From contig PEZS01000001.1 of NCBI GenBank assembly GCA_002778785.1, positions 415,688 to 467,142 of the forward strand: 51,455 bases of DNA. Reading direction: 5' to 3'. The position numbers and the translations under genes were made by a program. This stretch comes from Bdellovibrionales bacterium CG10_big_fil_rev_8_21_14_0_10_45_34. GTDB taxonomy: Bacteria > Bdellovibrionota > Bdellovibrionia > Bdellovibrionales > 1-14-0-10-45-34. Under the pieces are notes generated by a model, which was given only the letters and a program-made list of their open reading frames with translations, was not told the DNA's origin and did no database searches. Shown piece after piece: positions 1-6,662 of this stretch; position 1 is the stretch's first letter, and every line of letters starts with the position of its first letter.

Positions 1-228
1 ACAGGAAAAGTACCTGTCACGACGTTGTGTAAGCTGAACAATGTGACGCCGTCACTTTATTATGAGTGGCGAGAGAAGTTTTTAGCCTCAGGCAAAGAAG
101 GCATGATGGCTAATGGCGGTAAGACTCAAAGAGAGTCTGATCTTGAAAAGAAGATCAGAATTTTAGAGAGATGCATCGGTGGGCTCACTTTAGAAAAAGA
201 GCTCTTAAAAAAAATCGGCGACGAATAA
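1..228 (+). CDS. IS3-family transposase OrfA, 5'-truncated by window edge
   Basis: The frame is open from base 1 to the stop at 226-228, so the TTG at 25 is only an internal codon. The visible part holds the end of a helix-turn-helix (VTPSLYYEWREKF) followed by a leucine-zipper-like stretch (KKIRILERCIGGLTLEKELL). This is the layout of IS3 OrfA DNA-binding subunits. A run of eight A at 207-214 lies just before the stop, and the orfB frame opens exactly there. OrfA normally binds the terminal repeats and regulates or joins OrfB. The missing N-terminus is about 40 residues if it has the usual family size. Confidence 0.85.
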   Translation, partial: TGKVPVTTLCKLNNVTPSLYYEWREKFLASGKEGMMANGGKTQRESDLEKKIRILERCIGGLTLEKELLKKIGDE

Positions 229-274
229 ACTAACGACCCGAAAAATTATTGAAAAATTTAAAGATAAGTATGAC

Positions 275-1099
275 GTGGGAACCCTGAGCTGCGCTTTGGG
301 CCTCTCACGTCAAAGGGTTTATTTTATTCTGAAAAACGAGATTAATCTAAAGCGGAGAAAAAGAAAAATGGAACAAGACGAAGTTGTGTTAGCAAAGATA
401 GAAGAGATCGCAAGAGAACTGCCGGTCTACGGGTACCGTAGGGTAGCTGCGGTTTTAAGAGCTAAATTGGGTATGGAAATTAATCGAAAGAGAGTTTATC
501 GACTGATGAAAGAGCGTGGACTTTTAATGCCGCCATCGCACTCGAATAAGAAACTATTTAAGGGAGTACCGTTTGCAAATAACGTTAGAGCGGAGGGTTC
601 AAACGAACTTTGGGGCATCGATATGACTTACATATGGTGTGGTCAAGATGCCTGGTGCTACCTTCACGCGGTGATCGATCACTATGATAAAACGTTACTA
701 GGGTACAGCTTTAGTCAGAGTTGCTCCGCACTTGGCGGAGTAGTCGCGCTGGCAGAAGCCGCAGGTCAAAGACCTGTAGAAACTTTAGAACTGCGCTCAG
801 ATAACGGCTGCCACTATGGTGCGAAAATTTTTAAAGAAGAAATCAAGCGCCTTGGCATCAACCATACACGAACGATGGTGAATACCCCTAAGGGCAATGC
901 CGTGGTGGAAAGATTTTTTAGATCCCTAAAAGAAGAGTGCGTTTGGCAGCATCGGTTCAAAAACTTTGCTGAAGCCAAAGCAGCCGTTGATCTTTGGATC
1001 TCAACTTACAACAGCGACCGACCCCATCAAACCCTGAACTATCTAACCCCAGCCCAGTTCTACCAAAAAGGAGGTACAACTATCCAGAAATTAGCTTAA
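275..1099 (+). CDS. IS3-family transposase OrfB (DDE integrase domain)
   Basis: This 274-residue protein has an N-terminal helix-turn-helix region followed by an HTH_21-type segment containing ELPVYGYRRV, as in IS2/IS3 OrfB proteins. The retroviral-integrase-like core shows the three catalytic acidic residues: Asp in LWGIDMTYIW, Asp in LRSDNGCHYG and Glu in GNAVVERFFRSLKEE. The listed start is GTG at 275. The frame is open back to 209, directly after a TAA at 206-208, so the active protein may be an OrfA-OrfB fusion made by slippage on the A8 run. OrfB ends about 30 bases before the proposed IS terminus, the normal spacing. Confidence 0.9.
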   Translation: MGTLSCALGLSRQRVYFILKNEINLKRRKRKMEQDEVVLAKIEEIARELPVYGYRRVAAVLRAKLGMEINRKRVYRLMKERGLLMPPSHSNKKLFKGVPFANNVRAEGSNELWGIDMTYIWCGQDAWCYLHAVIDHYDKTLLGYSFSQSCSALGGVVALAEAAGQRPVETLELRSDNGCHYGAKIFKEEIKRLGINHTRTMVNTPKGNAVVERFFRSLKEECVWQHRFKNFAEAKAAVDLWISTYNSDRPHQTLNYLTPAQFYQKGGTTIQKLA

Positions 1100-1129
1100 T
1101 TTTTGTGTTGAAAACCGGGGAGCACTACA

Positions 1130-1389
1130 CTGACACCCGGAGTACCAATGTTATGATCATAATCTTGCACTCCAAAATTTGTCACATAGGCCACGGTGCC
1201 ATCGCTGTTAAGTGTAACTTCATGAGGATTTAGTTCTACTTTGACGGTTCCAAGGAGCCTGCCGGTCTTAGTTTCGTAGGAGCTTACAGTGCCATTCTCT
1301 TGTTCAACAACAATTAACTTTTTCGATCCAAATGCGACTTGGCCGCAGGTGAGGCCCGATAATAAAAGTGTTTTTAAAACGTTCTTCAT
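1130..1389 (-). pseudogene. Secreted beta-propeller (YncE/lactonase-like) protein, 3' end removed by IS3
   Basis: The preserved N-terminus is a signal peptide (MKNVLKTLLLSGLTCGQVAF) followed by one propeller blade with LIVVEQENGTVSSYETKTG and then HEVTLNSDGTVAYVTNFG. This is the repeat pattern of YVTN/lactonase-like beta-propellers. The start at 1389 is preferred over the upstream ATG at 1401, because the purine-rich GGGGGA that can serve as ribosome binding site lies between them. The frame runs into IS3 after GTPGVSV and ends in IS-derived residues at 1096, so only about 85 native residues remain. The rest of the gene should lie on the far side of the IS, outside the window. Confidence 0.75.
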
Positions 1390-1401
1390 TAAATCCCCCA
1401 T

Positions 1402-1648
1402 CTGTTAAGCGAAAATGAGGATGACACAGAACCTTTGAAAACCAAAATTAAAGATTCTAAAGATTATCTTTAGCTTTACTAAACAATTTAATCATGCCGA
1501 CTAAGAGATTCAGCAGTGAATCCAAAATCAGAAAAGAAAACGGAGTGCTCCTGCGGGTCGAACCATCCTTAGATCTCTAAAGAATCCGAGGTTTTCAGCC
1601 CCGACCTTGGTGCCGTGAACACGTTGGAGGTGAAAGCTCAATTCCCTT
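1402..1648. other. Gap with no confident gene; amber-interrupted frame on + strand
   Basis: This holds the upstream region of the truncated propeller gene. On the plus strand a frame starts at GTG 1516, reads 18 residues including CSCGS, meets TAG at 1570-1572 and stays open to TAG at 1708-1710. It has no convincing ribosome binding site and its second half runs against the minus-strand micro-ORF at 1649-1759. Nothing else recognisable is seen. Confidence 0.3.
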
Positions 1649-1759
1649 CTAGTTATTCAGTAACTCTACAATTTTTAGGACAAGCCAAACAATTGAAAGA
1701 GCAACTTTAGTCACACTCAGAAATTGCCGAATACGAATACAATTGGTTTGTTTTCGCAT
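1649..1759 (-). CDS. 36-residue putative small membrane protein
   Basis: An ATG at 1759 is preceded by a perfect AGGAGG (minus strand, 1771-1766) at a spacing of six bases, one of the best ribosome binding sites in the window. The peptide begins MRKQTNCIRIRQF and continues with a hydrophobic stretch (VALSIVWLVLKIVELL) that could be one membrane helix, with a basic N-terminus. It is not recognised as a known family. It lies about 100 bases downstream of the helicase stop on the same strand, separated by two hairpins, one of which can mask the AGGAGG. No homology check was possible, so it may be fortuitous. Confidence 0.45.
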   Translation of the reverse strand: MRKQTNCIRIRQFLSVTKVALSIVWLVLKIVELLNN

Positions 1760-1762
1760 TTC

Positions 1763-1794
1763 GGACCTCCTCTCGTAAATCGGACAGGAGATCC
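1763..1794 (-). promoter_or_regulatory. Hairpin able to sequester the Shine-Dalgarno of the 36-aa ORF
   Basis: In the minus-strand transcript GGAUCUCCU (1794-1786) can pair with AGGAGGUCC (1771-1763), with one mismatch and a 14-base loop. The second arm contains the whole AGGAGG. Translation of the micro-ORF could therefore be conditional on temperature, a ligand or an antisense RNA. Pairing was found by eye. Confidence 0.45.
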
Positions 1795-1806
1795 TTCGCA
1801 GTTAAG

Positions 1807-1827
1807 ACCCGCTAGGAGCGGGTTTTA
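1807..1827 (+). terminator. Hairpin with short T tract downstream of the helicase
   Basis: ACCCGCT-AGG-AGCGGGT forms a 7-base-pair stem with a 3-base loop, followed by TTTT on the plus strand. In the minus direction (36 bases after the helicase stop) the tail is only TCTTAA, so as a helicase terminator it would be weak. It could act as a partial terminator or attenuator ahead of the micro-ORF, or end an unseen plus-strand transcript. Confidence 0.5.
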
Positions 1828-1862
1828 TCTGTGCAGTTTTTGTACCTTTAAAATTTAAAATT

Positions 1863-3674
1863 TTAATAGCGCTGAGAGTCTCTTGAACTTCGAGAAGATT
1901 GAAACTTATCAGTTCTCCTGCGCGGAGAACTTTTTGACTCCTCAGATCTTCTTGCAGGTGAAAAATCGCGTGAGCTACTTGTGCGGGGGGTGCGAGGAGA
2001 GTCTTCATACGATCGCTTTGTATCGCGAGATCGCGGCTCACTGGATCTTCTTGGTGCAAAGGAGTCACGCGAGCCGCTGGTGCGCGGGGCGCGAGGAGAG
2101 TCTTCATATGATCGCTTTGCATCGCGAGTTCGCGGCTCACTGGATCTTCTTGGTGCAAAGGAGTCACGCGAGCTACTTGTGCGCGGGGTGCGGGGAGAGT
2201 CTTCATATGATCGCTTTGTATCGCGAGTTCGCGGCTCACTAGATCTTCTTGGTGCAAAGGAGTCACGCGAGCTACTTGTGCGCGGGGCGCGAGGCGAATC
2301 TTCAAAACTTCTCTCTGTGAAAGAATCGCGCGAATCTCTTCGCGAAAAACTTTGTGAGTCTTCAGATCTTCGAGGCGATGAAGATCTGCTAAAGTCAGAC
2401 CCACGCGACGGGCGGGGAGAGTCCTCTGATCTTCGAGATGAAGAGAAGTCTCTTGAATCACGCGATGATCGCCTAGAGTCTCTGGATCCGTAAGAAAAAT
2501 CTGAACCTCTTCTTGATCCGCCCCTAAATGATCTGCCTTTGCTAGGTTTACTGGAATCGCCTTTAGCTCCGTTAGCAGTGGCAATTAAACCGTTCGGGAT
2601 GTCATATTTTTTAACCAACCGATTCCAGTCATGGTGTTCATCAGGTGTTACCAGGCTAATTGCCTCACCCTCGGCACCATTACGGGCCGTGCGGCCAACT
2701 CGGTGAACGTAATCTTCATCTTGCATCGGCAGATCAAAATTTATGACGTGCTCGACATGAGGAACGTCTATACCTCTAGCAGCCACATCTGTTGCGCACA
2801 GAATTCGTGTGTGTCCACTTTTAAAGCTCGATATTGCTTTGTTTCTTTGCCCTTGACTACGACCACCATGAATCAAATCAACATTGAAACCATACTCTGA
2901 AAGGTACTTTTTTAAGCGGTCGGTTTTGTGTTTTGTTTTTAAGAAGACAATCACTGAGCCAGTTCTTGCATTTAGTTCGTTCAATATACATTGGTCTTTG
3001 TCTTTGAGCGCAACCAAAACAGCGGACTGTTTTATGCTCGACACTGGCTTTGCCGTATCTAGCATAAGTGAAACAGGGTTAACTAAATACCTTTTAGCAA
3101 GCTCTTGAACCTTACGATCCATTGTTGCTGTAAAAAAGGAAGTCTGTCTCTCTTGAGGCAAGAAGTCTAAAATCTCTCGAAGCTGAGGAGCAAACCCCAT
3201 ATCAATCATGCGATCACCCTCGTCGATCACGAGCTTATTCACCCGATGAATTTGAACGGTGTTTCGCTTAAGGTGATCGATAAGTCTTCCAGGAGTGGCC
3301 ACTATGACTCGGGGTCTTCGCTGAAGTGCTTTAAACTGCTTTCGAATGTCTTGACCGCCTAACAACAATGCAGAATTGAACTGTCGATCGTCAGAGACAA
3401 GCGTTCTTAGGAAATCATAAATCTGTTGAGCGAGTTCGCGTGTTGGCGCCAGTACCATGCCCTGCGACTTCGGATCTTCGAGTAAAGTCTTCAACATTGG
3501 AATCAAATAAGCACCTGTTTTGCCAGAGCCTGTTTGGGCGCAAGCAATAAGGTCTCGTCCTTCTAGCAGCACAGGAATTGCCTGGCTCTGAACTGCAGTA
3601 GGCACTTCAAACTTGATGGCATTAAGAGAATTGATTAATAGTTCAGGGAGACTGATTTCAGCGAATCGTTGCAT
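1863..3674 (-). CDS. DEAD-box-family ATP-dependent RNA helicase with SR-rich repeat tail
   Basis: This 603-residue protein unwinds or remodels RNA in the cytoplasm. Core motifs are AQTGSGKT (46-53), PTRELA (77-82), TPGR (127-130), ATDVAARGID and HRVGRTAR. Motif II reads DEGD (151-154) instead of DEAD, and motif III reads TAT (182-184) instead of SAT. The size and order of the core resemble RhlE/SrmB-type helicases. From about residue 370 the tail is almost only Ser, Arg, Asp, Pro and Glu. It includes three near-identical 33-residue repeats, a likely disordered RNA-binding region. The start at 3674 has AAAAAGGA upstream and follows a good sigma70-like promoter with a roughly 90-base leader, so it is probably transcribed alone. 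Confidence 0.92.
   Translation of the reverse strand: MQRFAEISLPELLINSLNAIKFEVPTAVQSQAIPVLLEGRDLIACAQTGSGKTGAYLIPMLKTLLEDPKSQGMVLAPTRELAQQIYDFLRTLVSDDRQFNSALLLGGQDIRKQFKALQRRPRVIVATPGRLIDHLKRNTVQIHRVNKLVIDEGDRMIDMGFAPQLREILDFLPQERQTSFFTATMDRKVQELAKRYLVNPVSLMLDTAKPVSSIKQSAVLVALKDKDQCILNELNARTGSVIVFLKTKHKTDRLKKYLSEYGFNVDLIHGGRSQGQRNKAISSFKSGHTRILCATDVAARGIDVPHVEHVINFDLPMQDEDYVHRVGRTARNGAEGEAISLVTPDEHHDWNRLVKKYDIPNGLIATANGAKGDSSKPSKGRSFRGGSRRGSDFSYGSRDSRRSSRDSRDFSSSRRSEDSPRPSRGSDFSRSSSPRRSEDSQSFSRRDSRDSFTERSFEDSPRAPRTSSSRDSFAPRRSSEPRTRDTKRSYEDSPRTPRTSSSRDSFAPRRSSEPRTRDAKRSYEDSPRAPRTSGSRDSFAPRRSSEPRSRDTKRSYEDSPRTPRTSSSRDFSPARRSEESKSSPRRRTDKFQSSRSSRDSQRY
1970..2300 (-). repeat. 99-bp tandem repeat (about 3.3 copies) inside the helicase gene
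   Basis: The unit encodes 33 residues running from RTSSSRDSFAPRR through SSEPRTRD to KRSYEDSPRTP. Three copies differ at only a few positions (Thr/Ala/Ser swaps), and a partial fourth follows. The unit is an exact multiple of three, so copy-number change would lengthen or shorten the tail without a frameshift. The same repeats create long but spurious open frames in the other frames of this stretch. Confidence 0.85.
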
Positions 3675-3763
3675 TTAGATAGTTCCTTTTTTAGTGGGGT
3701 CTACTTTTGGACCCGTTCCAATAGAGAACATTGCTAAACACAGATTCCCTGAGAGGATGACAT

Positions 3764-3792
3764 GGATTACAGTCACTTGCGCAATATGTCAA
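3764..3792 (-). promoter_or_regulatory. Sigma70-like promoter of the helicase gene
   Basis: On the minus strand a consensus TTGACA (3792-3787) is followed by 17 bases and then TAATCC (3769-3764). It lies about 90 bases upstream of the helicase start. The resulting leader contains a small GGGTC/GACCC hairpin close to the ribosome binding site. Confidence 0.6.
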
Positions 3793-3917
3793 TGGGTTTC
3801 TTCTTGAAGTACGAAGGTCTTTTTATCCGCAGGAACCGTTTCGAACACAGTAGGTGCCGACGATATCTGGGACTAGTCGCTTTGCCGCCGTGTTAACCAT
3901 ACTTGTTTTTTAGAGGT

Positions 3918-4814
3918 CTATCTTAGCCACGATCTGGCAAGTTGAAACGAAACAATGCGGCCAAGGCTCGTGTTTATCGGTGCTCCAAACCAGGTTTGAT
4001 CGGTGTAGGTGAGAGTGCCTGACCACTCTTCATCTGCCATGAAAGATGCGGTGATAGAAGCATTGGCAAATCTCTCATGAGATCCAGGATTAATTGTGTC
4101 GCGTTCAAGCTGAACTGGATCTTCATAAAACCAGGTGAGGCTAGTGCCTAATCGCAGGTCTTTTACGCTGTAACCAAAGCCGCCGCCCCAATTGGCTCCG
4201 TATCCGGGCTTGAGTGTCCCTTGAAAAGAATCATTCTGAATATTTTTATCAAAACTTCTATGTAGGTCGATCAAGACAAAGGCGTCCCAGGCACCCAATG
4301 TTTTTGTAAGTAGTGAGCCGATGCCGATTGCCCAAAAGCCGTTCCCCCGGCTGTCTACACCGCCAATATCGCTTTCAAAACGTGACTTACCGGTAGGCAA
4401 AGTAACTTGAAGATAAGCGAGGCCTTTTGGTCGGTAAGGGTTGTAGTCCCAGTCAACAAGGTACTCATAACCAACATTGAGTGCCGTGTCGCCGACGCCC
4501 GAATATGTTTCTCCGAGGTAACTTCGACTAATTACGGGGACGGATACTCCCGCTTGCCATCGATCTGCGAAGATGTGGGCACCGCTAAGCTGAAGGGTAT
4601 TTATCTGTTGGTGATCATCTTGAGTTCGCCACACACCACGTGAGTCAACGTTGTCGATCGCTATATTTGTCTGTGACATAGTCGATGAAAATCTCGCCTT
4701 TTCATCGCCAGCAATGAGATTGGGGGCGGCAAAAGCGCTACCACAACAAGCGGCGCCGTAAACTTCGTGACTTAGCAAAAACCAACTAAAGATTATAATC
4801 AACAATAGCTTCAT
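3918..4814 (-). CDS. Outer-membrane beta-barrel protein, transporter-like
   Basis: This protein of about 298 residues has a signal peptide (MKLLLIIIFSWFLLSHEVYG) followed by ACCGS, a short Cys pair at the mature N-terminus. The remainder alternates polar and hydrophobic residues in strand-sized pieces rich in Gly, Tyr and Trp (GVGDTALNVGYEY, LGTSLTWFYED) and ends in an aromatic-containing strand, as outer-membrane barrels do. It resembles the MetA-phenol/transporter-like barrel group in general form only. ATG 4814 is chosen over the GTG at 4826 because GGTGG precedes it. It overlaps the end of the upstream lipoprotein gene by 29 bases, so the two are probably co-translated. Confidence 0.7.
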   Translation of the reverse strand: MKLLLIIIFSWFLLSHEVYGAACCGSAFAAPNLIAGDEKARFSSTMSQTNIAIDNVDSRGVWRTQDDHQQINTLQLSGAHIFADRWQAGVSVPVISRSYLGETYSGVGDTALNVGYEYLVDWDYNPYRPKGLAYLQVTLPTGKSRFESDIGGVDSRGNGFWAIGIGSLLTKTLGAWDAFVLIDLHRSFDKNIQNDSFQGTLKPGYGANWGGGFGYSVKDLRLGTSLTWFYEDPVQLERDTINPGSHERFANASITASFMADEEWSGTLTYTDQTWFGAPINTSLGRIVSFQLARSWLR

Positions 4815-5301
4815 GCATGCCACCACTATCTTGATACTGAAAATGAATCTGCCAAAAACCTCTCATAATAAACATGACATTACTCGCCTCATAGGTTCCA
4901 ACATCAAGTTTTTGCAAGCGCACTTTTGCTGATCCATGGTTCATATCGGGCATCCATAGGTAAACTTTTGCCTCACCAGGAAGATCTTCTAGTACTTTTG
5001 ATTTATCGTACGAGTTTGGTCGTGATGTCTTAAAGATAAGGGCAAGTCTTTCTCCGGGCCGAGTGGGCTCTGTTTTCCACTGGATATCCAAGCAATAGAC
5101 AGAGTTTGAAAAAACTAACATGCACTCTGAAGAATCGGGTTTCGTCTGACCGCCCGAGGAAGGGTCGGTTTGCCGAGTTTCATAAATTGGCCGCGCACAG
5201 CCTAATGCAACGCTACAAATGAATAGAAGTTGCGCGAGAGCGAAGACTTTTTTTTGGGAATCATACGGACGAACTTGATGAAGGCATTCTTTTATATTCA
5301 T
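4786..5301 (-). CDS. Lipoprotein with YtkA/FixH-like domain
   Basis: The N-terminus carries a hydrophobic segment ending in a lipobox (VALGC, lipidated Cys about residue 35). The mature part holds the hallmark of YtkA/FixH-like domains: LWMPDMNHGSAKVRLQ followed by MFIMRGFWQIHFQY. In this family the Met/His-rich MPxMxHG stretch is often linked to copper or cytochrome oxidase maturation; here metal binding is inferred. The gene lies between a redoxin gene upstream and the barrel gene downstream, all on the minus strand. That suggests a three-gene envelope unit for metal or redox handling. GAGG is found about 11 bases before the ATG at 5301. Confidence 0.7.
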   Translation of the reverse strand: MNIKECLHQVRPYDSQKKVFALAQLLFICSVALGCARPIYETRQTDPSSGGQTKPDSSECMLVFSNSVYCLDIQWKTEPTRPGERLALIFKTSRPNSYDKSKVLEDLPGEAKVYLWMPDMNHGSAKVRLQKLDVGTYEASNVMFIMRGFWQIHFQYQDSGGMHEAIVDYNL

Positions 5302-5423
5302 GAATTAACAAACCTCTTTGTCCAGAAACCTATTTGTTTAGACATCCTTAAAATCTGTCTTGGTTGCGAAGACTCCAGCTAGGAGCGACCAAGATCCACT
5401 ATTTAGACTACCACTTGCTGCTT

Positions 5424-5475
5424 GTTCCTTTTATCACGCAGCCGTTTACTGGTGCGTTCTTTTTATCATGCAGCC
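5424..5475. repeat. Short 32-bp-period direct repeat at the 3' end of the redoxin gene
   Basis: GTTCCTTTTATCACGCAGCC (5424-5443) recurs as GTTCTTTTTATCATGCAGCC (5456-5475) with two differences. The right copy encodes the last residues of the redoxin (GCMIKR). The left copy lies just past its stop codon, so the C-terminus was probably altered by a small tandem duplication. Confidence 0.6.
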
Positions 5476-6120
5476 CAAGGTACGCCCCCGTGGGGTTCGC
5501 ACTTTTTGTCCGCTCTTTAGATCAGAAATAGCATCGCGTAAGAAGTGTTTTGTTGAAGTCTGAAAATTATTACTGTTTGAAACGCCGCCCTGATAAACAA
5601 TTTTTCCAGCCGAATTGAGCAAGTAGGCATGAGGGGTCTTGAGCGCTGAAAACTGATTGGCTATTGCAGCAGTATCGTCTTGAATGACAGGAATATTCAG
5701 GTTGAGCGAATTAAAGTAAGATTTTGATTCCTCTAGAGTTTCGTCTGAGTTTGAGTGGACAGCAACGAAGTCAAAACTCGGATTTTCAGACCTGAGTGCT
5801 TTGAGCTCAACCATGTGACTGTGAGAGCAAGGGCATTTTGCTGACAGAAAAACAACGACTGTTGGGTTGTTTTTTTTCGAGAAATTCAGCTCAAGATCTC
5901 CGTCTTCGAGCAGAAGTTTTCCCTTTATAGGGTGAATGAGTGGAGGCGTGGAGGCCACTGATGGAATCGTCATCAGGACTAGCCAAACGCAGGCCGTGGT
6001 AAATTGGAGCAGAGTTTTGAGACAAAGCCACGGAGCGCAGGTGGGATGTAGTAATGGGCGACTCATAGGATTTACGGAACTGGTCACGGGCGAATTTTCT
6101 CCGAGGGAGGAACCTAACAT
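5446..6120 (-). CDS. Redoxin / AhpC-TSA-like thioredoxin-fold protein, envelope-targeted
   Basis: A hydrophobic N-terminal segment (LLQFTTACVWLVLMTIPSVAS) serves as signal peptide or anchor. The thioredoxin-fold part contains TVVVFLSAKCPCSHSHM with a CPCS active-site-like pair, then the strand-turn region with a cis-proline (LKTPHAYLL). It ends in VRTPRGRTLGCMIKR, a tail seen in redoxin-domain proteins that keep a third Cys near the C-terminus. It is the first gene of the redoxin, YtkA-like lipoprotein and barrel set. The start is uncertain: ATG 6120 has no clear ribosome binding site, and a GTG at residue 12 and an ATG at residue 19 are alternatives. Confidence 0.75.
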   Translation of the reverse strand: MLGSSLGENSPVTSSVNPMSRPLLHPTCAPWLCLKTLLQFTTACVWLVLMTIPSVASTPPLIHPIKGKLLLEDGDLELNFSKKNNPTVVVFLSAKCPCSHSHMVELKALRSENPSFDFVAVHSNSDETLEESKSYFNSLNLNIPVIQDDTAAIANQFSALKTPHAYLLNSAGKIVYQGGVSNSNNFQTSTKHFLRDAISDLKSGQKVRTPRGRTLGCMIKRTHQ

Positions 6121-6220
6121 GAAAGCGATTTATTGAGAAGTCCATCAACACTACCTGCAAAAGCTTTTCATTGCCGACCCGCCAACAATAGAAATCGGCA
6201 ATCCGATTTTCTTTTCGGTG

Positions 6221-6496
6221 ATGGGATTCTGTGTTATGAGGCTGAAACAGCTCTTTTTGGCCGTGAAAAGAGGTGGGCATGGAACAAGCGATACTCGGGT
6301 AAATGTCAGGCGAGACGCGCAAGGAAGGCCGCTGGTAGGTCAGTACTTGGTCTCAGAAATTGACTTTGTCATGCCGGGCACTTGGGAGATGCGTATTAGA
6401 TTGGTAGATCCGGCAGGTGGCCATAGTGAAATGAAGTCGTTTCCTGTCAAGGTAAGAGGCGAAAATACTGGCAGCGTTACCCATCACACCCATTAG
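6221..6496 (+). pseudogene. Probable remnant of a second YtkA/FixH-like gene
   Basis: The frame encodes GGHGTSDTRVNV followed by YLVSEIDFVMPGTWEMRIRL and a closing beta strand. This is the C-terminal half of the same fold as the lipoprotein encoded at 4786-5301. No lipobox or signal peptide precedes it: residues before GGHG (MRLKQLFLAVKR) do not resemble the family's first half, and the frame is closed by a stop at 6134. It is probably a 5'-truncated duplicate. A short functional protein starting at the GTG of 6218 or the ATG of 6221 cannot be excluded. Confidence 0.5.
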
Positions 6497-6511
6497 TGCA
6501 CAACTAAATGG
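6485..6511 (+). terminator. Inverted repeat at the end of the YtkA-like remnant
   Basis: ACCCATTAGT and ACTAAATGGGT flank a short loop and overlap the stop codon of the remnant gene. There is no T tract, so termination is only weakly supported. Confidence 0.35.
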
Positions 6512-6638
6512 GTTAATAATGAGATAGAGGCGCTGATATATCTGAGCAAGGCACGAGGGTTTTTGGGAGACGTAGAATCTTCACACTCTCTCTTACTGAA
6601 AGGTCCCGGCATTGAAATCTTTGGCGCCAAGTGTTAAA

Positions 6639-6654
6639 CTCCGGCCAACCGGAG
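6639..6654 (+). promoter_or_regulatory. Hairpin containing the Shine-Dalgarno of the gene at 6663
   Basis: CTCCGG-CCAA-CCGGAG is a perfect 6-base-pair stem with a 4-base loop. The 3' arm contains the GGAG ribosome binding site eight bases before the ATG at 6663. Just upstream is a perfect palindrome, TTGGCGCCAA (6621-6630). Confidence 0.5.
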
Positions 6655-6662
6655 AAAGTTTT

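Larger units (their letters stand above)
1..1129 (+). mobile_element. IS3-family insertion sequence, left part cut by window edge
   Basis: The element carries the usual two IS3-type frames (orfA, orfB) on the plus strand. The right end is placed at the CA of 1128-1129, because reading inward from there gives TGTAGTGCTCCCCGGTTTTC, a plausible IS3 terminus that starts with TG. Immediately after it a minus-strand beta-propeller gene resumes in mid-sequence. The left terminus is outside the window, so neither the inverted repeat pair nor the target duplication can be confirmed. Confidence 0.85.

Noticed and set aside
1802-2584. Long minus-strand frame of 260 codons within the helicase 3' part, and plus-strand frames at 1883-2493
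   Set aside because: They are alternative frames of the 99-bp repeats in the helicase tail. Their repetitive content mirrors the repeat and the helicase frame explains it.
5360-6363. Plus-strand frames at 5360-5563, 5936-6136 and 6133-6363 and the minus-strand frame at 5891-6322
   Set aside because: They lie over the redoxin gene or the YtkA-like remnant in other frames and show no domain, start site or coding-like composition.
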